NCBI RefSeq assembly: GCF_021025955.1 | Contig: NZ_JAJNCL010000003.1 | Span: 248,001-312,000, forward strand | Reading direction: 5' to 3' | Origin: Rhodococcus qingshengii | Lineage (GTDB): Bacteria; Actinomycetota; Actinomycetes; Mycobacteriales; Mycobacteriaceae | DNA: 64,000 bases | Part shown: piece by piece, positions 1 through 8,695 of the stretch | Numbering within the stretch: position 1 is the stretch's first letter | Layout of the letters: every line of letters begins with the position of its first letter | Notes under the pieces: generated by a model | What the model saw: only the letters and a program-made list of their open reading frames with translations | What the model was told of the DNA's origin: nothing | The model's database searches: none | Made by a program: the position numbers and the translations under genes

Positions 1-19
1 GAAGGCTGCCGCAAGCTGA
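1..19 (+). CDS. C-terminal end of an upstream gene (partial)
   Basis: Only the last codons are inside the window: read in the frame that starts at base 2 they give K-A-A-A-S and a TGA stop at 17-19. In related actinomycetes a short FmdB-type zinc-ribbon gene with a low-complexity Ser/Ala tail often precedes the SAF protein and mscL, and this ending would suit it. That identity is inference from synteny; five residues cannot establish it. The hairpin at 57-87 would end its transcript. Confidence 0.35.
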
Positions 20-56
20 TTTCCACAACCTCCGGGTTGTCCACAGGTTCACATCG

Positions 57-87
57 TTAGGGCCGGAAGCACCGCTTCCGGCCCTAA
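57..87. terminator. Perfect hairpin terminator between partial gene and SAF gene
   Basis: A 14-bp arm, TTAGGGCCGGAAGC (57-70), pairs perfectly with 74-87 across a 3-base loop. There is no clear T-run, as is common in actinobacterial terminators. It ends 9 bases before the SAF start codon, so the SAF gene probably starts its own transcript or uses read-through. Confidence 0.6.
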
Positions 88-96
88 CGTGCATGA

Positions 97-828
97 ATGC
101 CGTCAGTACGTTCTCGTTCGCCGAGGCGCTCCCATGCATTGCGCGCCCAGCTCGATCTCACGCCGAACACCTTCGATCGCGTCGTCGAACTGACACGCGG
201 CACACGATTTCGCTCGGCGACCGTCCGGAAGATCGCAGCCGTTGTCCTGGCTACACTCGGCGTTGTTCTTTTCTTTCGAGGCGATCCCGCGACCGACACC
301 GCCGCCGTAGTTGTCTCGAGTCGCGATCTCACTCCGGGGCAGGTGATCGCGAATTCGGATGTCGAGATCCGAGAGATCGACTCGAAACACCTTCCCGATG
401 GAGTTGTCTCCGATACCGACCTGGTAGTCGGGAGAACTGTTGCCGGCCCGATTCGCTCCGGAGAAACCGTCACCGACGTGCGTGTTCTCAGCCCACGGCT
501 GGCCGGGTTGTCGGTGGGCACCGACGACGCCCGCATCGTTCCCGTTCGACTCGCCGATGCGGCCGTTGCAGACATTTTGCGCAGCGGCGATGTCGTCGAC
601 GTCCTGACTGTCGGCCCAGACACACCCCGCACCGACACACCCAACGAATCAATTCCCGACAAGACCCCGCAGATTCTTGCCGCGGGGGCGGTCGTCGCGC
701 TGGCCACCACCTCGGAAAGTACACGTAACCAGCAGGAACAGGTGATTCTGCTGGCACTACCGACACCGGCAGCCAACGTCGTAGCCGCGGCATCTCTGTC
801 CAATGCGATCACCGTGACATTCCGCTGA
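97..828 (+). CDS. SAF-domain membrane-anchored protein (CpaB/RcpC-like)
   Basis: A 243-residue protein with a basic N-terminal segment, one membrane helix at about residues 45-60, and an external SAF domain at about 71-132 (VVVSSRDLTPGQVI, then a GETVTDVRVL-type ending). The remainder resembles the RcpC/CpaB extension. CpaB proteins belong to Flp pilus assembly, but no other pilus gene is present here. In actinobacteria single SAF proteins commonly sit beside mscL, as this one does, and their role is not established. I saw no good ribosome-binding site before the ATG at 97, so the start is uncertain; translation may be leaderless or begin further in. Confidence 0.8.
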   Translation: MPSVRSRSPRRSHALRAQLDLTPNTFDRVVELTRGTRFRSATVRKIAAVVLATLGVVLFFRGDPATDTAAVVVSSRDLTPGQVIANSDVEIREIDSKHLPDGVVSDTDLVVGRTVAGPIRSGETVTDVRVLSPRLAGLSVGTDDARIVPVRLADAAVADILRSGDVVDVLTVGPDTPRTDTPNESIPDKTPQILAAGAVVALATTSESTRNQQEQVILLALPTPAANVVAAASLSNAITVTFR

Positions 829-927
829 CCGCACAAAGCGGCCGAAGCTCCTCTAGGATTTTTCCAGTCGGTTCGGTATCAACGGACCATCTGGCACTTG
901 CCATCGGAGACTCGAGGGGACACCGAC

Positions 928-1347
928 ATGCTCAAGGGATTCAAGGATTTCCTGCTTCGCGGAAATGTGCTCGACCTGGCCGTCGCAGTTGTCGTGGGCG
1001 CAGCCTTCACCGCCATCGTCACGGCCTTCACGTCGAACATCATCAACCCACTCATCGCAGCTATCGGCGGATCCGACGAATTGGGCTGGGGGAAGGAGAT
1101 CATTGCCGGTAATTCCGAAACCTTCGTGAATATCGGCGCAGTGGTCACCGCGATCATCAACTTCATCATCATCGCAGCGGTCGTCTACTTCGTGCTGATC
1201 GTCCCCGCGAACGCGGCGAAGAAGAAGTTCGTCTCCGAGCCCGAGGACAAGGAAGCAAGCGAAACCGATCTGCTCATCCAGATCCGCGACATCCTCTCCG
1301 CCAACAGCGGCGCCGACACGGGGGCGCACGCCAAGACGCTCGAATAG
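928..1347 (+). CDS. mscL: Large-conductance mechanosensitive channel MscL
   Basis: A 139-residue MscL. Homopentamers open under membrane tension and release solutes during hypo-osmotic shock. The N-terminal amphipathic helix MLKGFKDFLLRGNVLDLAV and the pore helix TM1 (AVAVVVGAAFTAIVTAF) match the family closely. TM2 follows at about residues 70-95, and a charged cytoplasmic helix is at the C terminus. I chose the ATG at 928 because GAGGGG precedes it at normal spacing and the protein then starts exactly like known MscL; the in-frame TTG at 898 would add ten unrelated residues. The gene is convergent with moaB2 and separated from it by a strong terminator, the same arrangement as M. tuberculosis mscL/moaB2. 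Confidence 0.96.
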   Translation: MLKGFKDFLLRGNVLDLAVAVVVGAAFTAIVTAFTSNIINPLIAAIGGSDELGWGKEIIAGNSETFVNIGAVVTAIINFIIIAAVVYFVLIVPANAAKKKFVSEPEDKEASETDLLIQIRDILSANSGADTGAHAKTLE

Positions 1348-1365
1348 GCAGTGCCCACAGAACAA

Positions 1366-1403
1366 ATCAGGCCCTCGGACATTGTGTCCGAGGGCCTGAT
1401 TTT
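1366..1403. terminator. Bidirectional terminator between mscL and the mpr operon
   Basis: A perfect 16-bp inverted repeat, ATCAGGCCCTCGGACA (1366-1381) and 1385-1400, has a 3-base loop and T-rich sequence after it (TTTCT). It lies between the ends of convergent transcription units and should stop both: mscL on the plus strand and the 58-residue ORF/moaB2 operon on the minus strand. Confidence 0.88.
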
Positions 1404-1407
1404 CTAC

Positions 1408-1584
1408 TCAACCACCGTGGTGCGGGGGCCGCTGGCTGCGCAGCCAATCGTCGTCCGAGGATCGCGACGATCCTTCCGGGCCTCGCTCGTCCGACGTCGT
1501 CTCCGGAAAGACGTCCCCGAAGATGCGCGCCAGGCGCTTCTTGTCGACTGGCGGCTTCTTCGGGATATCTGGCTGCTCGGGCAA
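1408..1584 (-). CDS. Small acidic/basic protein downstream of moaB2, unknown function
   Basis: A 58-codon ORF starting with TTG at 1584, seven bases after the moaB2 stop and in the same frame. GAGGGC, inside the end of moaB2, gives a plausible ribosome-binding site about 9 bases upstream. The N terminus is Pro/Lys-rich (MPEQPDIPKKPPVDKKRLAR), followed by an IFGDVFPET segment, a Ser/Asp stretch and the end DDDWLRSQRPPHHGG. It has no signal peptide, no membrane helix and no cysteine. The ordered ending (acidic, WLR, then RPPHH) and its place before the operon terminator suggest a real gene. I do not recognise a family. Its position as last gene of the mpr operon suggests co-expression with the envelope-stress system, which is inference. 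Confidence 0.6.
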   Translation of the reverse strand: MPEQPDIPKKPPVDKKRLARIFGDVFPETTSDERGPEGSSRSSDDDWLRSQRPPHHGG

Positions 1585-1590
1585 ACCGTC

Positions 1591-2172
1591 TCAGCCCTCG
1601 AGGCTGGACAGCTCGGCGATGACGTGGCTCGCCAGTGCCGTCAGGGTTGCCATGCCGTCGCGAATTGCCGGCCTGGTCGACGCCAGATTGGCGACCACGG
1701 TGCTTCCCGAAACCCCGACGAGGCCCCGGGACAAGCCTGCTTCGAGCGATCCGGCCGAAAGACCGGAAGCACGAAGTGCTTCGGCAATTCCCGGGATCTC
1801 GCGATCGAGAACCTCAGCGGTCACGTCGGGAGTGACGTCACGCGGGGATACCCCGGTACCGCCGACCGAGATGACGAGGTCGACGCCACCGATGACTGCG
1901 GTGTTGAGAGCGTTGCGGATCTCCACTTCGTCGGCGGCGACGGCGACCGTCGCATCGACGAGAAAACCCGCTTCGTTCAGCAGTTCCGTGACCAGTGGAC
2001 CGATGGAGTCGGTGTTGTCGCCGTGGGCAGTGCGATCGTCGACGATGACGACCAGAGCGCGGCCGGCGGATGTGGCTTCGAGTTCCATGACTCCTACCGT
2101 AGTGTCCGATCCCGACGCCGTTGCGATCTGGCCGAAGATCGGGTCGATCGTCTGCTGATCGCCGAACATCAT
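1591..2172 (-). CDS. moaB2: MoaB/MogA-type molybdopterin-binding protein (MoaB2-like)
   Basis: A 193-residue protein with a MoCF-biosynthesis (MoaB/Mog) fold. The core is ALVVIVDDRTAHGDNTDSIG, VDLVISVGGTGVSPRDVTPD and GSTVVANLAS. The GGTG loop binds molybdopterin in MogA/MoaB, which adenylate molybdopterin during cofactor synthesis. Its ATG overlaps the pepD stop by four bases (ATGA), so translation is probably coupled; this supports the start at 2172 over an internal methionine at about residue 28. M. tuberculosis moaB2 (Rv0984) has the same position. Why a molybdopterin protein travels with an envelope-stress operon is not known. No other Moco gene is in the window. Confidence 0.9.
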   Translation of the reverse strand: MMFGDQQTIDPIFGQIATASGSDTTVGVMELEATSAGRALVVIVDDRTAHGDNTDSIGPLVTELLNEAGFLVDATVAVAADEVEIRNALNTAVIGGVDLVISVGGTGVSPRDVTPDVTAEVLDREIPGIAEALRASGLSAGSLEAGLSRGLVGVSGSTVVANLASTRPAIRDGMATLTALASHVIAELSSLEG

Positions 2173-3647
2173 CGGCCGCCCTGCGCCGCCGCGGTTCCCA
2201 ACGTGACGTCGACGGTCTTGGTCTGCCCGCCGTCGCTGTACGTGATCGAGACCTTGTCTCCGGGCGCATGTGAACGCACTGCCGCGATCAGCGAATCACC
2301 ATCTGCGACAACACGATCGTCGACTTTGGTGATGACTGCACCCTTCGGGATACCGGCCTTCGCGGCCGGCCCGTCAGCGGTGACATCCATGACAGTTGCG
2401 CCGTCGGCGTTGTCCTGCGACGGCACGGTCACGCCGATCATGGCTTGGGTCGCCTTGCCGGTCTTGATCAGCTCGTCGGCGACGCGGCGTGCCTGATCGA
2501 TGGGGATGGCAAAACCGAGGCCGATGGAGCCGCCCTGGGTGCCCGAAGACGCTCCGAGCGAGGCGATCGCCGTGTTGATGCCGATCAGCTGGCCGTCCAT
2601 GTTGACGAGGGCGCCACCGGAGTTACCTGGGTTGATCGCTGCGTCGGTCTGCAGAGCGTCGATGACGGTGTTCTGATTGCCGGACTCGCCGCTCGTAGAC
2701 ACCGGACGATCGAGTGCGGAGATGATGCCTTCGGTGACCGTGCCGGCCAGACCGAGCGGGGACCCGACGGCAACAACCTGCTGTCCGACCTGGACGTCGC
2801 CGGAGTTGCCGAGATCGATAGGCGTGAGGTCGTTGCGACCGTCGACCTTGATGACGGCGATGTCGGAGACGGGATCGGCACCGACCAGGGTGGCCGAGGC
2901 CTTGGTTCCGTCGGAGAACGCGACGCGAAGTTGCGCTCCCTGAGCTCCGACAACGTGGTTGTTGGTGAGGATCAGGCCGTCGGAGGACAGGATGACACCG
3001 GAACCCTCACCGCCCTGTCCCTGCGCGGTGGCCACCTCGATCTGCACGACGCTGGGCACCACCTTCGAGGCAACGGCCTGAACCGAGCCGGCAGGAGCGT
3101 TGGACGTGTTGGTGGCAGTGGGCTTCGGAGCGTTCAGCGAGTTGGTGACCGTCGCGGTTCCACCGTTGCGGTCCGCGACGACGGCACCGACCACGCCACC
3201 GACACCACCACTGACCAGGACCAGAGCGAGAGCGCCGGCAACCAGCGCCATGCGTCCTGACTTCGGCTTGGTGGTGGTCGACCCGGGGTTCGGCCCCTGC
3301 AATGGCGCGGGGATCTGATTGTGGCCCCCCGGACCGTTCGGGCCGCCGGGGCCACCAGGGTTGGGTGCGCCGTACGGAGCGTTCTGCTGGTACGCCGCCT
3401 CATGAGCACCGTGCGGGTGGCCGAAAGCCTGCGTGGGCTGCTGCGGCGCCTGCCCGAAGGCCTCGGTGGGTCGGGCAAACGACTCGGTTGGCTGCTGCGG
3501 CTGCACAGGTGGCTGTGCCTGAGGTGCTGCCGGCTGCGCCTGGGTAGTGGGCTCGTTGTTGGGCTGCTCGGGCCGGGTCGGCCCGACGTTACGGTCCTCG
3601 GTCATCGGCTCGCTTTCGTCTACGGTGACCACCGGACGGGCAGTCAC
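2169..3647 (-). CDS. pepD: HtrA/DegP-like membrane-anchored serine protease PepD
   Basis: A 492-residue protein (numbered from GTG 3647) that degrades or refolds damaged envelope proteins. Residues 1-130 are a Gln/Pro/Gly-rich cytoplasmic tail and 133-158 one membrane helix. A trypsin-like domain follows with H231 (LTNNHVV), D262 (SDIAVIKVDG) and S343 (GNSGGAL), then a C-terminal PDZ domain at about 405-485. An internal ATG at 3605 (MTEDRNVGPTRP) is an equally plausible start and would remove 14 residues. It belongs to mprA-mprB-pepD-moaB2, the order of Rv0981-Rv0984, where MprAB controls pepD and PepD feeds back on the sigma-E response. The 193-bp gap upstream could hold its own promoter. 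Confidence 0.94.
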   Translation of the reverse strand: MTARPVVTVDESEPMTEDRNVGPTRPEQPNNEPTTQAQPAAPQAQPPVQPQQPTESFARPTEAFGQAPQQPTQAFGHPHGAHEAAYQQNAPYGAPNPGGPGGPNGPGGHNQIPAPLQGPNPGSTTTKPKSGRMALVAGALALVLVSGGVGGVVGAVVADRNGGTATVTNSLNAPKPTATNTSNAPAGSVQAVASKVVPSVVQIEVATAQGQGGEGSGVILSSDGLILTNNHVVGAQGAQLRVAFSDGTKASATLVGADPVSDIAVIKVDGRNDLTPIDLGNSGDVQVGQQVVAVGSPLGLAGTVTEGIISALDRPVSTSGESGNQNTVIDALQTDAAINPGNSGGALVNMDGQLIGINTAIASLGASSGTQGGSIGLGFAIPIDQARRVADELIKTGKATQAMIGVTVPSQDNADGATVMDVTADGPAAKAGIPKGAVITKVDDRVVADGDSLIAAVRSHAPGDKVSITYSDGGQTKTVDVTLGTAAAQGGR

Positions 3648-3840
3648 AACTGTTCTGCCGACAATGCTGCCTTGCGCTGCTGAGAAGGCGCTGAGACGTG
3701 CCTGTCACTTTACCCAGAGTTCGACGTGAAAAACCGGTGTTGCCGGCTCGGCCCGAAATACTTTCGGGCCGAACGCATTACCCCGTGACCTCGGTCACCG
3801 ATACTCGGGACCGACGGGCCTGGGCGGCCGCCGGAACACG

Positions 3841-5289
3841 CTATTCGGCGCTCGGACCCGGTTCGCCGGGAAGCACGATTCGAACCAGCGCTCCCCCACG
3901 ATCTGATTCGTCGATCGCGATGGTGCCGCCGTGCTTGACGACGACCTGACGCACAATCGCAAGTCCCAGACCCGATCCCGGCATGGAGCGAGCCGCAGTC
4001 GACCGGTAGAAACGATCGAACACCAACTCCCGATCCTCCTCCGGAATGCCGGGTCCCGCATCACTTACGGTCAACTCCAACAATCCTTGGCCGACCGGAC
4101 GCATTTCGACGCGTACCTGTTCGCCCTTCGGGCTCCATTTCGCAGCGTTGTCGAGGACATTGAGCACGGCACGCGACAGGCCCGCCTGGTCTCCGTAGAC
4201 GTACCACGGAGTGGTGACCGCCTCGAACTCGATTTCGTTGCGCCTGCGCCGTGCTCGCTCGAGCGCCCGCTCGACGACGTCGCTGACGTCTACGCGCTCG
4301 TACACGGTTTCGGGCGCGTCTTCGCGGGCCAGATCGACGAGGTCGCCCACAAGAGTCGACAGTTCCTCGATCTGCGCGACGACGTCGGCGCGTAGTTCGG
4401 CCATGTCCTCGTCGGGAATCTGTGGCGCACCTGGTCGACTGGACGCGATCAGCAATTCCATGTTGGTACGCAACGAAGTCAACGGTGTGCGCAACTCGTG
4501 CCCGGCATCCGCGACGAGACGCGACTGACGCTCGCGGGACTCGGCGAGTGCCCGCAGCATCGTATTGAAACTCTCTGTCAGGCGCGCCAATTCGTCGCTG
4601 CCGGTCACGGGAATCTGCGTCAGATCGTCTGTCCGGGCGACGCGTTCGGTGGCTGCAGTCAGCCTGGCAATGGGCCGTAAACCTGTGCGGCCCACGGTAG
4701 TACCCGCCACTGCCGCGAGAATGACACCACATCCACCGACCACGAAGAGAACCCAGGCCAGACGGTCCAGTACCGCAACGGTCGGCGCGAGCCGCTGCCC
4801 GATCACCAAAGTGCTTCCGTCATGGGTTCGTTGGGCCAGCACGCGCTGGCCGTCGACGGTTCGCAGCGAGGAATCCGATTCGCCCCGCGCAACGGCATCT
4901 TCAGCTTCACCGATCGGCACGTCGGAACCGGGCGGCTGGTACGTGCTCAGATCCGAGAAGATCAGGGCAACGCTGATGTCGGTGGTGTAGAGCGTCGCGC
5001 CGGAGATGTAGCGAGGATCGAAGCGCACGACATTACTGTCGATGAGCACCGCTGCTCTGGTCCGCAACTGGTGATCGACGTCCGCGTAGAGCGCACGCGA
5101 AACCACCGCGTACGCCGCGATCGCCATGACCGCGACGGCAATGGCCACCACCGACGCAGCGAGCAGTGTCACGCGCCAACGCAGCGACACCGAACGGGTC
5201 AGTGGCATTGGCGGGCGCATCTCGACGGACGCTTGGGTGGTGGAGGATTTCTTCGGTTCGGCGTTCTTGCCGAACGGAGCGGTGATCAC
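3841..5289 (-). CDS. mprB: Envelope-stress sensor histidine kinase MprB
   Basis: A 482-residue sensor kinase. Membrane helices at about 38-62 and 172-197 enclose an extracytoplasmic sensor of about 110 residues. HAMP is at about 198-250. The dimerisation/phosphoacceptor helix carries H264 ([20 protein letters not shown]). The ATPase part shows the N box ([10 protein letters not shown]), G1 (DAGPGIPE) and G2 (GSGLGLAIV). The start overlaps the mprA stop (ATGA), so the pair is co-translated. MprB of mycobacteria senses unfolded or damaged envelope and is held off by DnaK; partner and role here follow from the close MprA match and gene order. The C-terminal tail ([10 protein letters not shown]) is short. 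Confidence 0.94.
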   Translation of the reverse strand: MITAPFGKNAEPKKSSTTQASVEMRPPMPLTRSVSLRWRVTLLAASVVAIAVAVMAIAAYAVVSRALYADVDHQLRTRAAVLIDSNVVRFDPRYISGATLYTTDISVALIFSDLSTYQPPGSDVPIGEAEDAVARGESDSSLRTVDGQRVLAQRTHDGSTLVIGQRLAPTVAVLDRLAWVLFVVGGCGVILAAVAGTTVGRTGLRPIARLTAATERVARTDDLTQIPVTGSDELARLTESFNTMLRALAESRERQSRLVADAGHELRTPLTSLRTNMELLIASSRPGAPQIPDEDMAELRADVVAQIEELSTLVGDLVDLAREDAPETVYERVDVSDVVERALERARRRRNEIEFEAVTTPWYVYGDQAGLSRAVLNVLDNAAKWSPKGEQVRVEMRPVGQGLLELTVSDAGPGIPEEDRELVFDRFYRSTAARSMPGSGLGLAIVRQVVVKHGGTIAIDESDRGGALVRIVLPGEPGPSAE

Positions 5290-5972
5290 GGAGGCGTCTC
5301 CCGCAGGACGTAGCCGACTCCACGGACGGTGTGAATCAACCTCGGTTCGCCGTCCGCCTCCGTCTTACGACGCAGGTAACCGACATACACCTCGAGCGCA
5401 TTGCCGGACGTCGGGAAGTCGTATCCCCACACCTCTTCGAGAATGCGTCCACGAGTCAGCACGCGGCGCGGGTTGGCCATAAGCATTTCGAGCAGGGAGA
5501 ACTCGGTTCGGGTGAGGCTGATCGATCGTTCGCCGCGCTTGACCTCGCGGGTGACCGGGTCGAGGGTGAGGTCCTCGAACGCCATCATCTCGGAATCGGC
5601 GTCGAGATCGGGTGCGGTGCGACGCAGCAGAGCGCGTAGTCGCGCGAGCAGTTCCTCCAAGGCAAAAGGCTTGGGCAGGTAGTCGTCGGCTCCGGCGTCG
5701 AGGCCGGCGACTCGCTCGCTGACCGAATCGCGAGCGGTGAGTACCAGGATGGGCAGGTCGTCGCCGGCGCTGCGCAGTCGGCGGCACACTTCGAGTCCGT
5801 CGAGTCGCGGCATCATGACGTCGAGAACTACGGCGTCGGGCCGGTTGGCGAGGATCTTCTCGAGAGCGTCAAGCCCGTCGACCGCGAGTTCGACCGTGTA
5901 GCCGTTGAAGCTGAGCGACCGCCGAAGCGACTCGCGAACCGCCCGGTCGTCGTCGACCACCAAAATACGCAT
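5286..5972 (-). CDS. mprA: OmpR/PhoB-family response regulator MprA
   Basis: A 228-residue two-domain regulator. The receiver begins [20 protein letters not shown], with phosphoacceptor D51 in [11 protein letters not shown], the conserved Thr in LVLTARDS, and Lys in LPKPFA. The winged-helix domain contains [20 protein letters not shown] and the ending [13 protein letters not shown]. The sequence follows M. tuberculosis MprA almost residue for residue, so the orthology is strong. I place the start at the ATG at 5972, which begins directly with the receiver; the frame stays open to 6095 but the extra residues look non-coding. It leads the operon mprA-mprB. Autoregulation and control of pepD and sigma factors are known for the mycobacterial system. 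Confidence 0.95.
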   Translation of the reverse strand: MRILVVDDDRAVRESLRRSLSFNGYTVELAVDGLDALEKILANRPDAVVLDVMMPRLDGLEVCRRLRSAGDDLPILVLTARDSVSERVAGLDAGADDYLPKPFALEELLARLRALLRRTAPDLDADSEMMAFEDLTLDPVTREVKRGERSISLTRTEFSLLEMLMANPRRVLTRGRILEEVWGYDFPTSGNALEVYVGYLRRKTEADGEPRLIHTVRGVGYVLRETPP

Positions 5973-6042
5973 ACCGACAGTTTGGACTGAAGTGCTGAGA
6001 TGCGGCTGAGAGGGTCCGATTCCGGGCTCCGGCGTGTCGCGA

Positions 6043-6654
6043 TCAGTCCCGGGTTCGCCGGGGTCCCGGCAGGCTCCAATGACGCCACAACGCAAGCAGT
6101 CTGAACACCGCGGCGAATGCGGTGCCGCATACCAGCGCTGCGTTGGTGGACAGTCCGGCTTGCGAGACTGTGACCACCAACGCAGCGCCGAGCAGTGCGG
6201 GAACCGCGTACAGGTCCTTGTGCAGGAGCAGCGGCACCTCGTTGACGAGGACGTCGCGGATCACTCCGCCGCCGATCGCAGCGGTCGCACCGATCAACGT
6301 CGCCGCCAGCGAACTGGCGTTGTTGTCCAGCGCGATGACGGCGCCGGTGCTCGCGAACAGGCCCATTCCCAGTGCGTCGAGCGCCAGGATTTCACGACGC
6401 AGTCGATTCAGCGGCTCGTGGAGGTAGAACACGGCGAGGGAGGTGGCGGCGGCCGTTCCGAAGTACGGCCAACTGCTCAGCGAGCTGGGCGGATGGACGC
6501 CGAGGAGAACATCGCGGACGATACCGCCGCCGATACCGGTGAACACACCCACCGAGCACACTCCGAAGATGTCGAGTCGCTTGGTGACGCCCACCAGGGC
6601 ACCCGAGGCCGCGAACGCCACGATGCCCACCAGTTCGAGGATCCTCAGCAGCAC
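6043..6654 (-). CDS. TRIC/UPF0126-family membrane protein
   Basis: A 203-residue protein of about seven membrane helices with two related halves. Each half carries the family signature GGGxxRD ([13 protein letters not shown] near residue 45 and [16 protein letters not shown] near 135). The glycine-rich kinks are typical of TRIC channels, which conduct K+ in eukaryotic and some prokaryotic members; many bacterial copies (YicG/YadS type) have no assigned role. It lies on the same strand as mprA but 70 bases upstream and is probably separate. The C terminus is basic ([13 protein letters not shown]). The family call is firm and the transport role is inferred. Confidence 0.88.
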   Translation of the reverse strand: MLLRILELVGIVAFAASGALVGVTKRLDIFGVCSVGVFTGIGGGIVRDVLLGVHPPSSLSSWPYFGTAAATSLAVFYLHEPLNRLRREILALDALGMGLFASTGAVIALDNNASSLAATLIGATAAIGGGVIRDVLVNEVPLLLHKDLYAVPALLGAALVVTVSQAGLSTNAALVCGTAFAAVFRLLALWRHWSLPGPRRTRD

Positions 6655-6672
6655 CGGCCAAGGATCGCACGG

Positions 6673-6846
6673 TCAGATGCGACTCGGGTCGATCACCCCG
6701 AGTCGAACTGCTTTGACCAGTCGCCGGGGAACCCGGTGGGTCTGGCCGAAGGCCGTGACCTCGACCAGATCGGGCGCCGTCGCCTTCCACTGGGCACGGC
6801 GACTGCGCGTGTTGGAGCGGGACATCTTCCGCTTCGGAACGGCCAT
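6673..6846 (-). CDS. rpmF: 50S ribosomal protein L32 (zinc-independent form)
   Basis: A 57-residue L32 starting [20 protein letters not shown]. It lacks the CXXC pairs of zinc-binding L32. Its ATG shares a base with the L31 stop (TGATG), so translation is coupled. It is the last gene of the COG0523-L31B-L32 unit that diverges from L28-L33-S14-S18, with Zur-like boxes in the shared promoter. L32 has no single-copy essentials nearby, so this is likely the zinc-starvation ribosomal set. The C terminus is DPSRI. Confidence 0.93.
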   Translation of the reverse strand: MAVPKRKMSRSNTRSRRAQWKATAPDLVEVTAFGQTHRVPRRLVKAVRLGVIDPSRI

Positions 6847-7100
6847 CAGAGTGCCTTGCGCTTTCCGTAGCGACGCTCGAATTTCTCGACGCGTCCTGCG
6901 GTGTCCATCACGCGTTGCGCTCCGGTCCAGAACGGGTGCGAGTCGCTCGTGACATCGACGACCAGCAGCGGGTACGTGCCGCCGTCTTCCCATTCGACGG
7001 TGCGGTCACTCGTCACGGTCGATCGGGTCAGGAAGCTCTTGCCGGTGCTGGCGTCCTGGAACACCACCGGGTGGTAGTCGGGGTGCATCTGCTTCTTCAT
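6846..7100 (-). CDS. rpmE2: 50S ribosomal protein L31 type B
   Basis: An 84-residue type-B L31: [20 protein letters not shown], then [23 protein letters not shown] in the middle. The cysteine ligands of zinc-binding L31 (type A) are absent. Type-B L31 replaces the zinc form when zinc is scarce and releases zinc for other uses. The start at 7100 overlaps the end of the COG0523 gene (ATGA), so the two are translationally coupled. I rejected the upstream in-frame start at 7157 because it adds non-family residues that belong to the neighbour. Confidence 0.95.
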   Translation of the reverse strand: MKKQMHPDYHPVVFQDASTGKSFLTRSTVTSDRTVEWEDGGTYPLLVVDVTSDSHPFWTGAQRVMDTAGRVEKFERRYGKRKAL

Positions 7101-8350
7101 TCGTTTCCCTCTCGCGTTGATTCGGTTTCGGCATAAGGTGATTCGGATTCGTCGCACGGGTCTTCGTGGAACTCACCGAACGGGTCTTCCCAGGTGGCCC
7201 ACGACGCTTCGTGTGCCAATTCGTCGTCGGTGACCAAGGCGTGCTGCAATGTTCGGTCGATCTCGAGCGGGTTCGCACCGCAGGTCAGAATGACCATCGA
7301 GGTGTCGCGGTCACCGAAACGCTCGTCCCATTTCAAGGCCGCGAGGGCACGGCGTTCGGCTGGAACGCGCTCTCGTTGCTCCGGCGTCATCGCGGCAAGC
7401 CAGGCGTCTGCGCTGGCAACTCGCAAGCCCCCGCCGGCCGATTCGAGCCAGAGCGCTTCACCCGGTTGCGTCGCCACCCAGACGCGCCCCCGGGAGTACA
7501 CGACGCCTTCGAGCAGGACGTCGATCGCCTCGTGCAGACGCCCGGGGTGGAACGGCCGGTTCGCGGTGAACTCGACCAGCATCACTCCGCCGTCGTCGTC
7601 GAGCGGCGGCTGGCGACGCAGCAACGGTGAATGTGCGCCGGCCAGTTCACCGCGTCGCGCATCCGTCGGCACCTCGAGGAGCAGTGCCTCGATGTCGTCT
7701 CCCTCATCGAAGACGGGTACCCGCGGAGCAATGCGCGCGAGAACCGCGTTCAGGCGGGACCGCTGCCAGCCGTCGAGTCCATCGGACCCGCGTAGGACGA
7801 GCGCGTCGGCGAAGTCGACCTGACCGACGACGACCTGAGCCAGGGTGCGGTCGTCGTCGAGAGCTTCGTCGCCGGTCGCGTCGGCGAGCCAGGTCTGCGC
7901 GTCGATGCACGTCACGACGGCCTCGACGCGGACGTCGCGCTGTGCCGGTCCGTCCAGTTGGCCGACGACGCCGGTCACGACGACGTGCTCGATCGCCCAG
8001 CACAGAGCTTCGGGTTCGAGTTGGCGGTCAAGCAGCAAGACGATCCGCTGGACCGAACTGTGCGAGTGAAGCCGACGCAGCAGCGGCAGCAGGTCTTCCC
8101 TCAGGGTGCAGGAGACGCAGCCGTGGGCGAGCTCGAGGATCGTTTCGCGCTCGGACACAGTGCTGCCGGAGCCTGGGTTCCCTGCCATCGAGGTGACCGT
8201 CCGCCGGACGACTCCTTCGCGGACGTGACTCAGGTCGTGATGGACCAGAACAGTTCCGGTTCGCAGCAACGCTCGTGCCGTGTGTGGGGTGGATTCGCTC
8301 ATGCCGGCGACCAGGACCAGCGGAGTCCTGCCGTCCAGGATCGTGTTCAC
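7097..8350 (-). CDS. COG0523/CobW-family protein with degenerate P-loop, zinc-responsive
   Basis: A 417-residue protein related to COG0523 metallochaperone GTPases, which deliver metals such as zinc. Visible family features are the cysteine motif [19 protein letters not shown] (about residues 93-111) and the C-terminal CobW domain ([22 protein letters not shown], then [20 protein letters not shown]). The N-terminal P-loop is abnormal: [19 protein letters not shown] has no GxxGxGKT lysine, so GTP hydrolysis is doubtful. The C terminus is Asp/Glu/His-rich ([20 protein letters not shown]), which could bind metal. It is the first gene of a unit with L31B and L32, directly behind a Zur-like box. 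In mycobacteria, similar zinc-responsive genes are linked to ribosome remodelling; that link here is inference. Confidence 0.85.
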   Translation of the reverse strand: MNTILDGRTPLVLVAGMSESTPHTARALLRTGTVLVHHDLSHVREGVVRRTVTSMAGNPGSGSTVSERETILELAHGCVSCTLREDLLPLLRRLHSHSSVQRIVLLLDRQLEPEALCWAIEHVVVTGVVGQLDGPAQRDVRVEAVVTCIDAQTWLADATGDEALDDDRTLAQVVVGQVDFADALVLRGSDGLDGWQRSRLNAVLARIAPRVPVFDEGDDIEALLLEVPTDARRGELAGAHSPLLRRQPPLDDDGGVMLVEFTANRPFHPGRLHEAIDVLLEGVVYSRGRVWVATQPGEALWLESAGGGLRVASADAWLAAMTPEQRERVPAERRALAALKWDERFGDRDTSMVILTCGANPLEIDRTLQHALVTDDELAHEASWATWEDPFGEFHEDPCDESESPYAETESTREGNE

Positions 8351-8366
8351 AGCGGACCTTTCTGGG

Positions 8367-8379
8367 AATGATTGTCATT
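8367..8379. promoter_or_regulatory. Zur-like box 1 (proximal to COG0523 gene)
   Basis: AATGATTGTCATT is a 5-bp inverted repeat (AATGA/TCATT) with a 3-base spacer, 17 bases upstream of the COG0523 start. It matches the AATGAT-n-TCATT core of actinobacterial Zur operators. Both divergent units encode zinc-sparing proteins, which supports Zur over another Fur-family regulator. No Zur gene is in the window. Confidence 0.8.
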
Positions 8380-8420
8380 ACCGGGGATGAACGCTACATT
8401 GATCTCATCGCATTGTCGAA

Positions 8421-8433
8421 AATGATTGTCATC
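8421..8433. promoter_or_regulatory. Zur-like box 2 (proximal to rpmB)
   Basis: AATGATTGTCATC repeats the first box with one changed end base, preceded by AA (GAAAATGATTGTCAT). It lies 22 bases upstream of the L28 ATG and 54 bases from box 1. Two boxes in one divergent promoter suggest that each unit has its own operator. Confidence 0.78.
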
Positions 8434-8454
8434 TGCAAGTTGAAAGGAACACCC

Positions 8455-8691
8455 ATGTCGGCTCACTGCCAAGTGACCGGACGTGTGCCGGGGTTCGGAA
8501 AAACCGTCTCGCACTCCCACAAGCGTTCGAACCGTCGCTGGAACCCGAACATCCAGCGCAAGACCTACGTGTTGCCCAGCGAGGGTCGCCGCATCACGCT
8601 CACTCTCTCGACCAAGGGGATCAAGACGATCGACCGCGATGGCATCGAATCCGTCGTCGCCCGGATCCGCGCACGCGGCGAGAAGGTCTGA
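8455..8691 (+). CDS. rpmB: 50S ribosomal protein L28 (cysteine-poor paralogue)
   Basis: A 78-residue L28: [20 protein letters not shown], then [21 protein letters not shown]. Only one cysteine (C5) remains where zinc-binding L28 has two CXXC pairs, so this is the zinc-independent form. The ATG follows GAAAGGAAC at good spacing. It is first gene of the unit L28-L33-S14-S18, downstream of Zur-like box 2. A primary zinc-binding L28 should exist elsewhere in the genome. Confidence 0.95.
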   Translation: MSAHCQVTGRVPGFGKTVSHSHKRSNRRWNPNIQRKTYVLPSEGRRITLTLSTKGIKTIDRDGIESVVARIRARGEKV

Positions 8692-8695
8692 GCAG

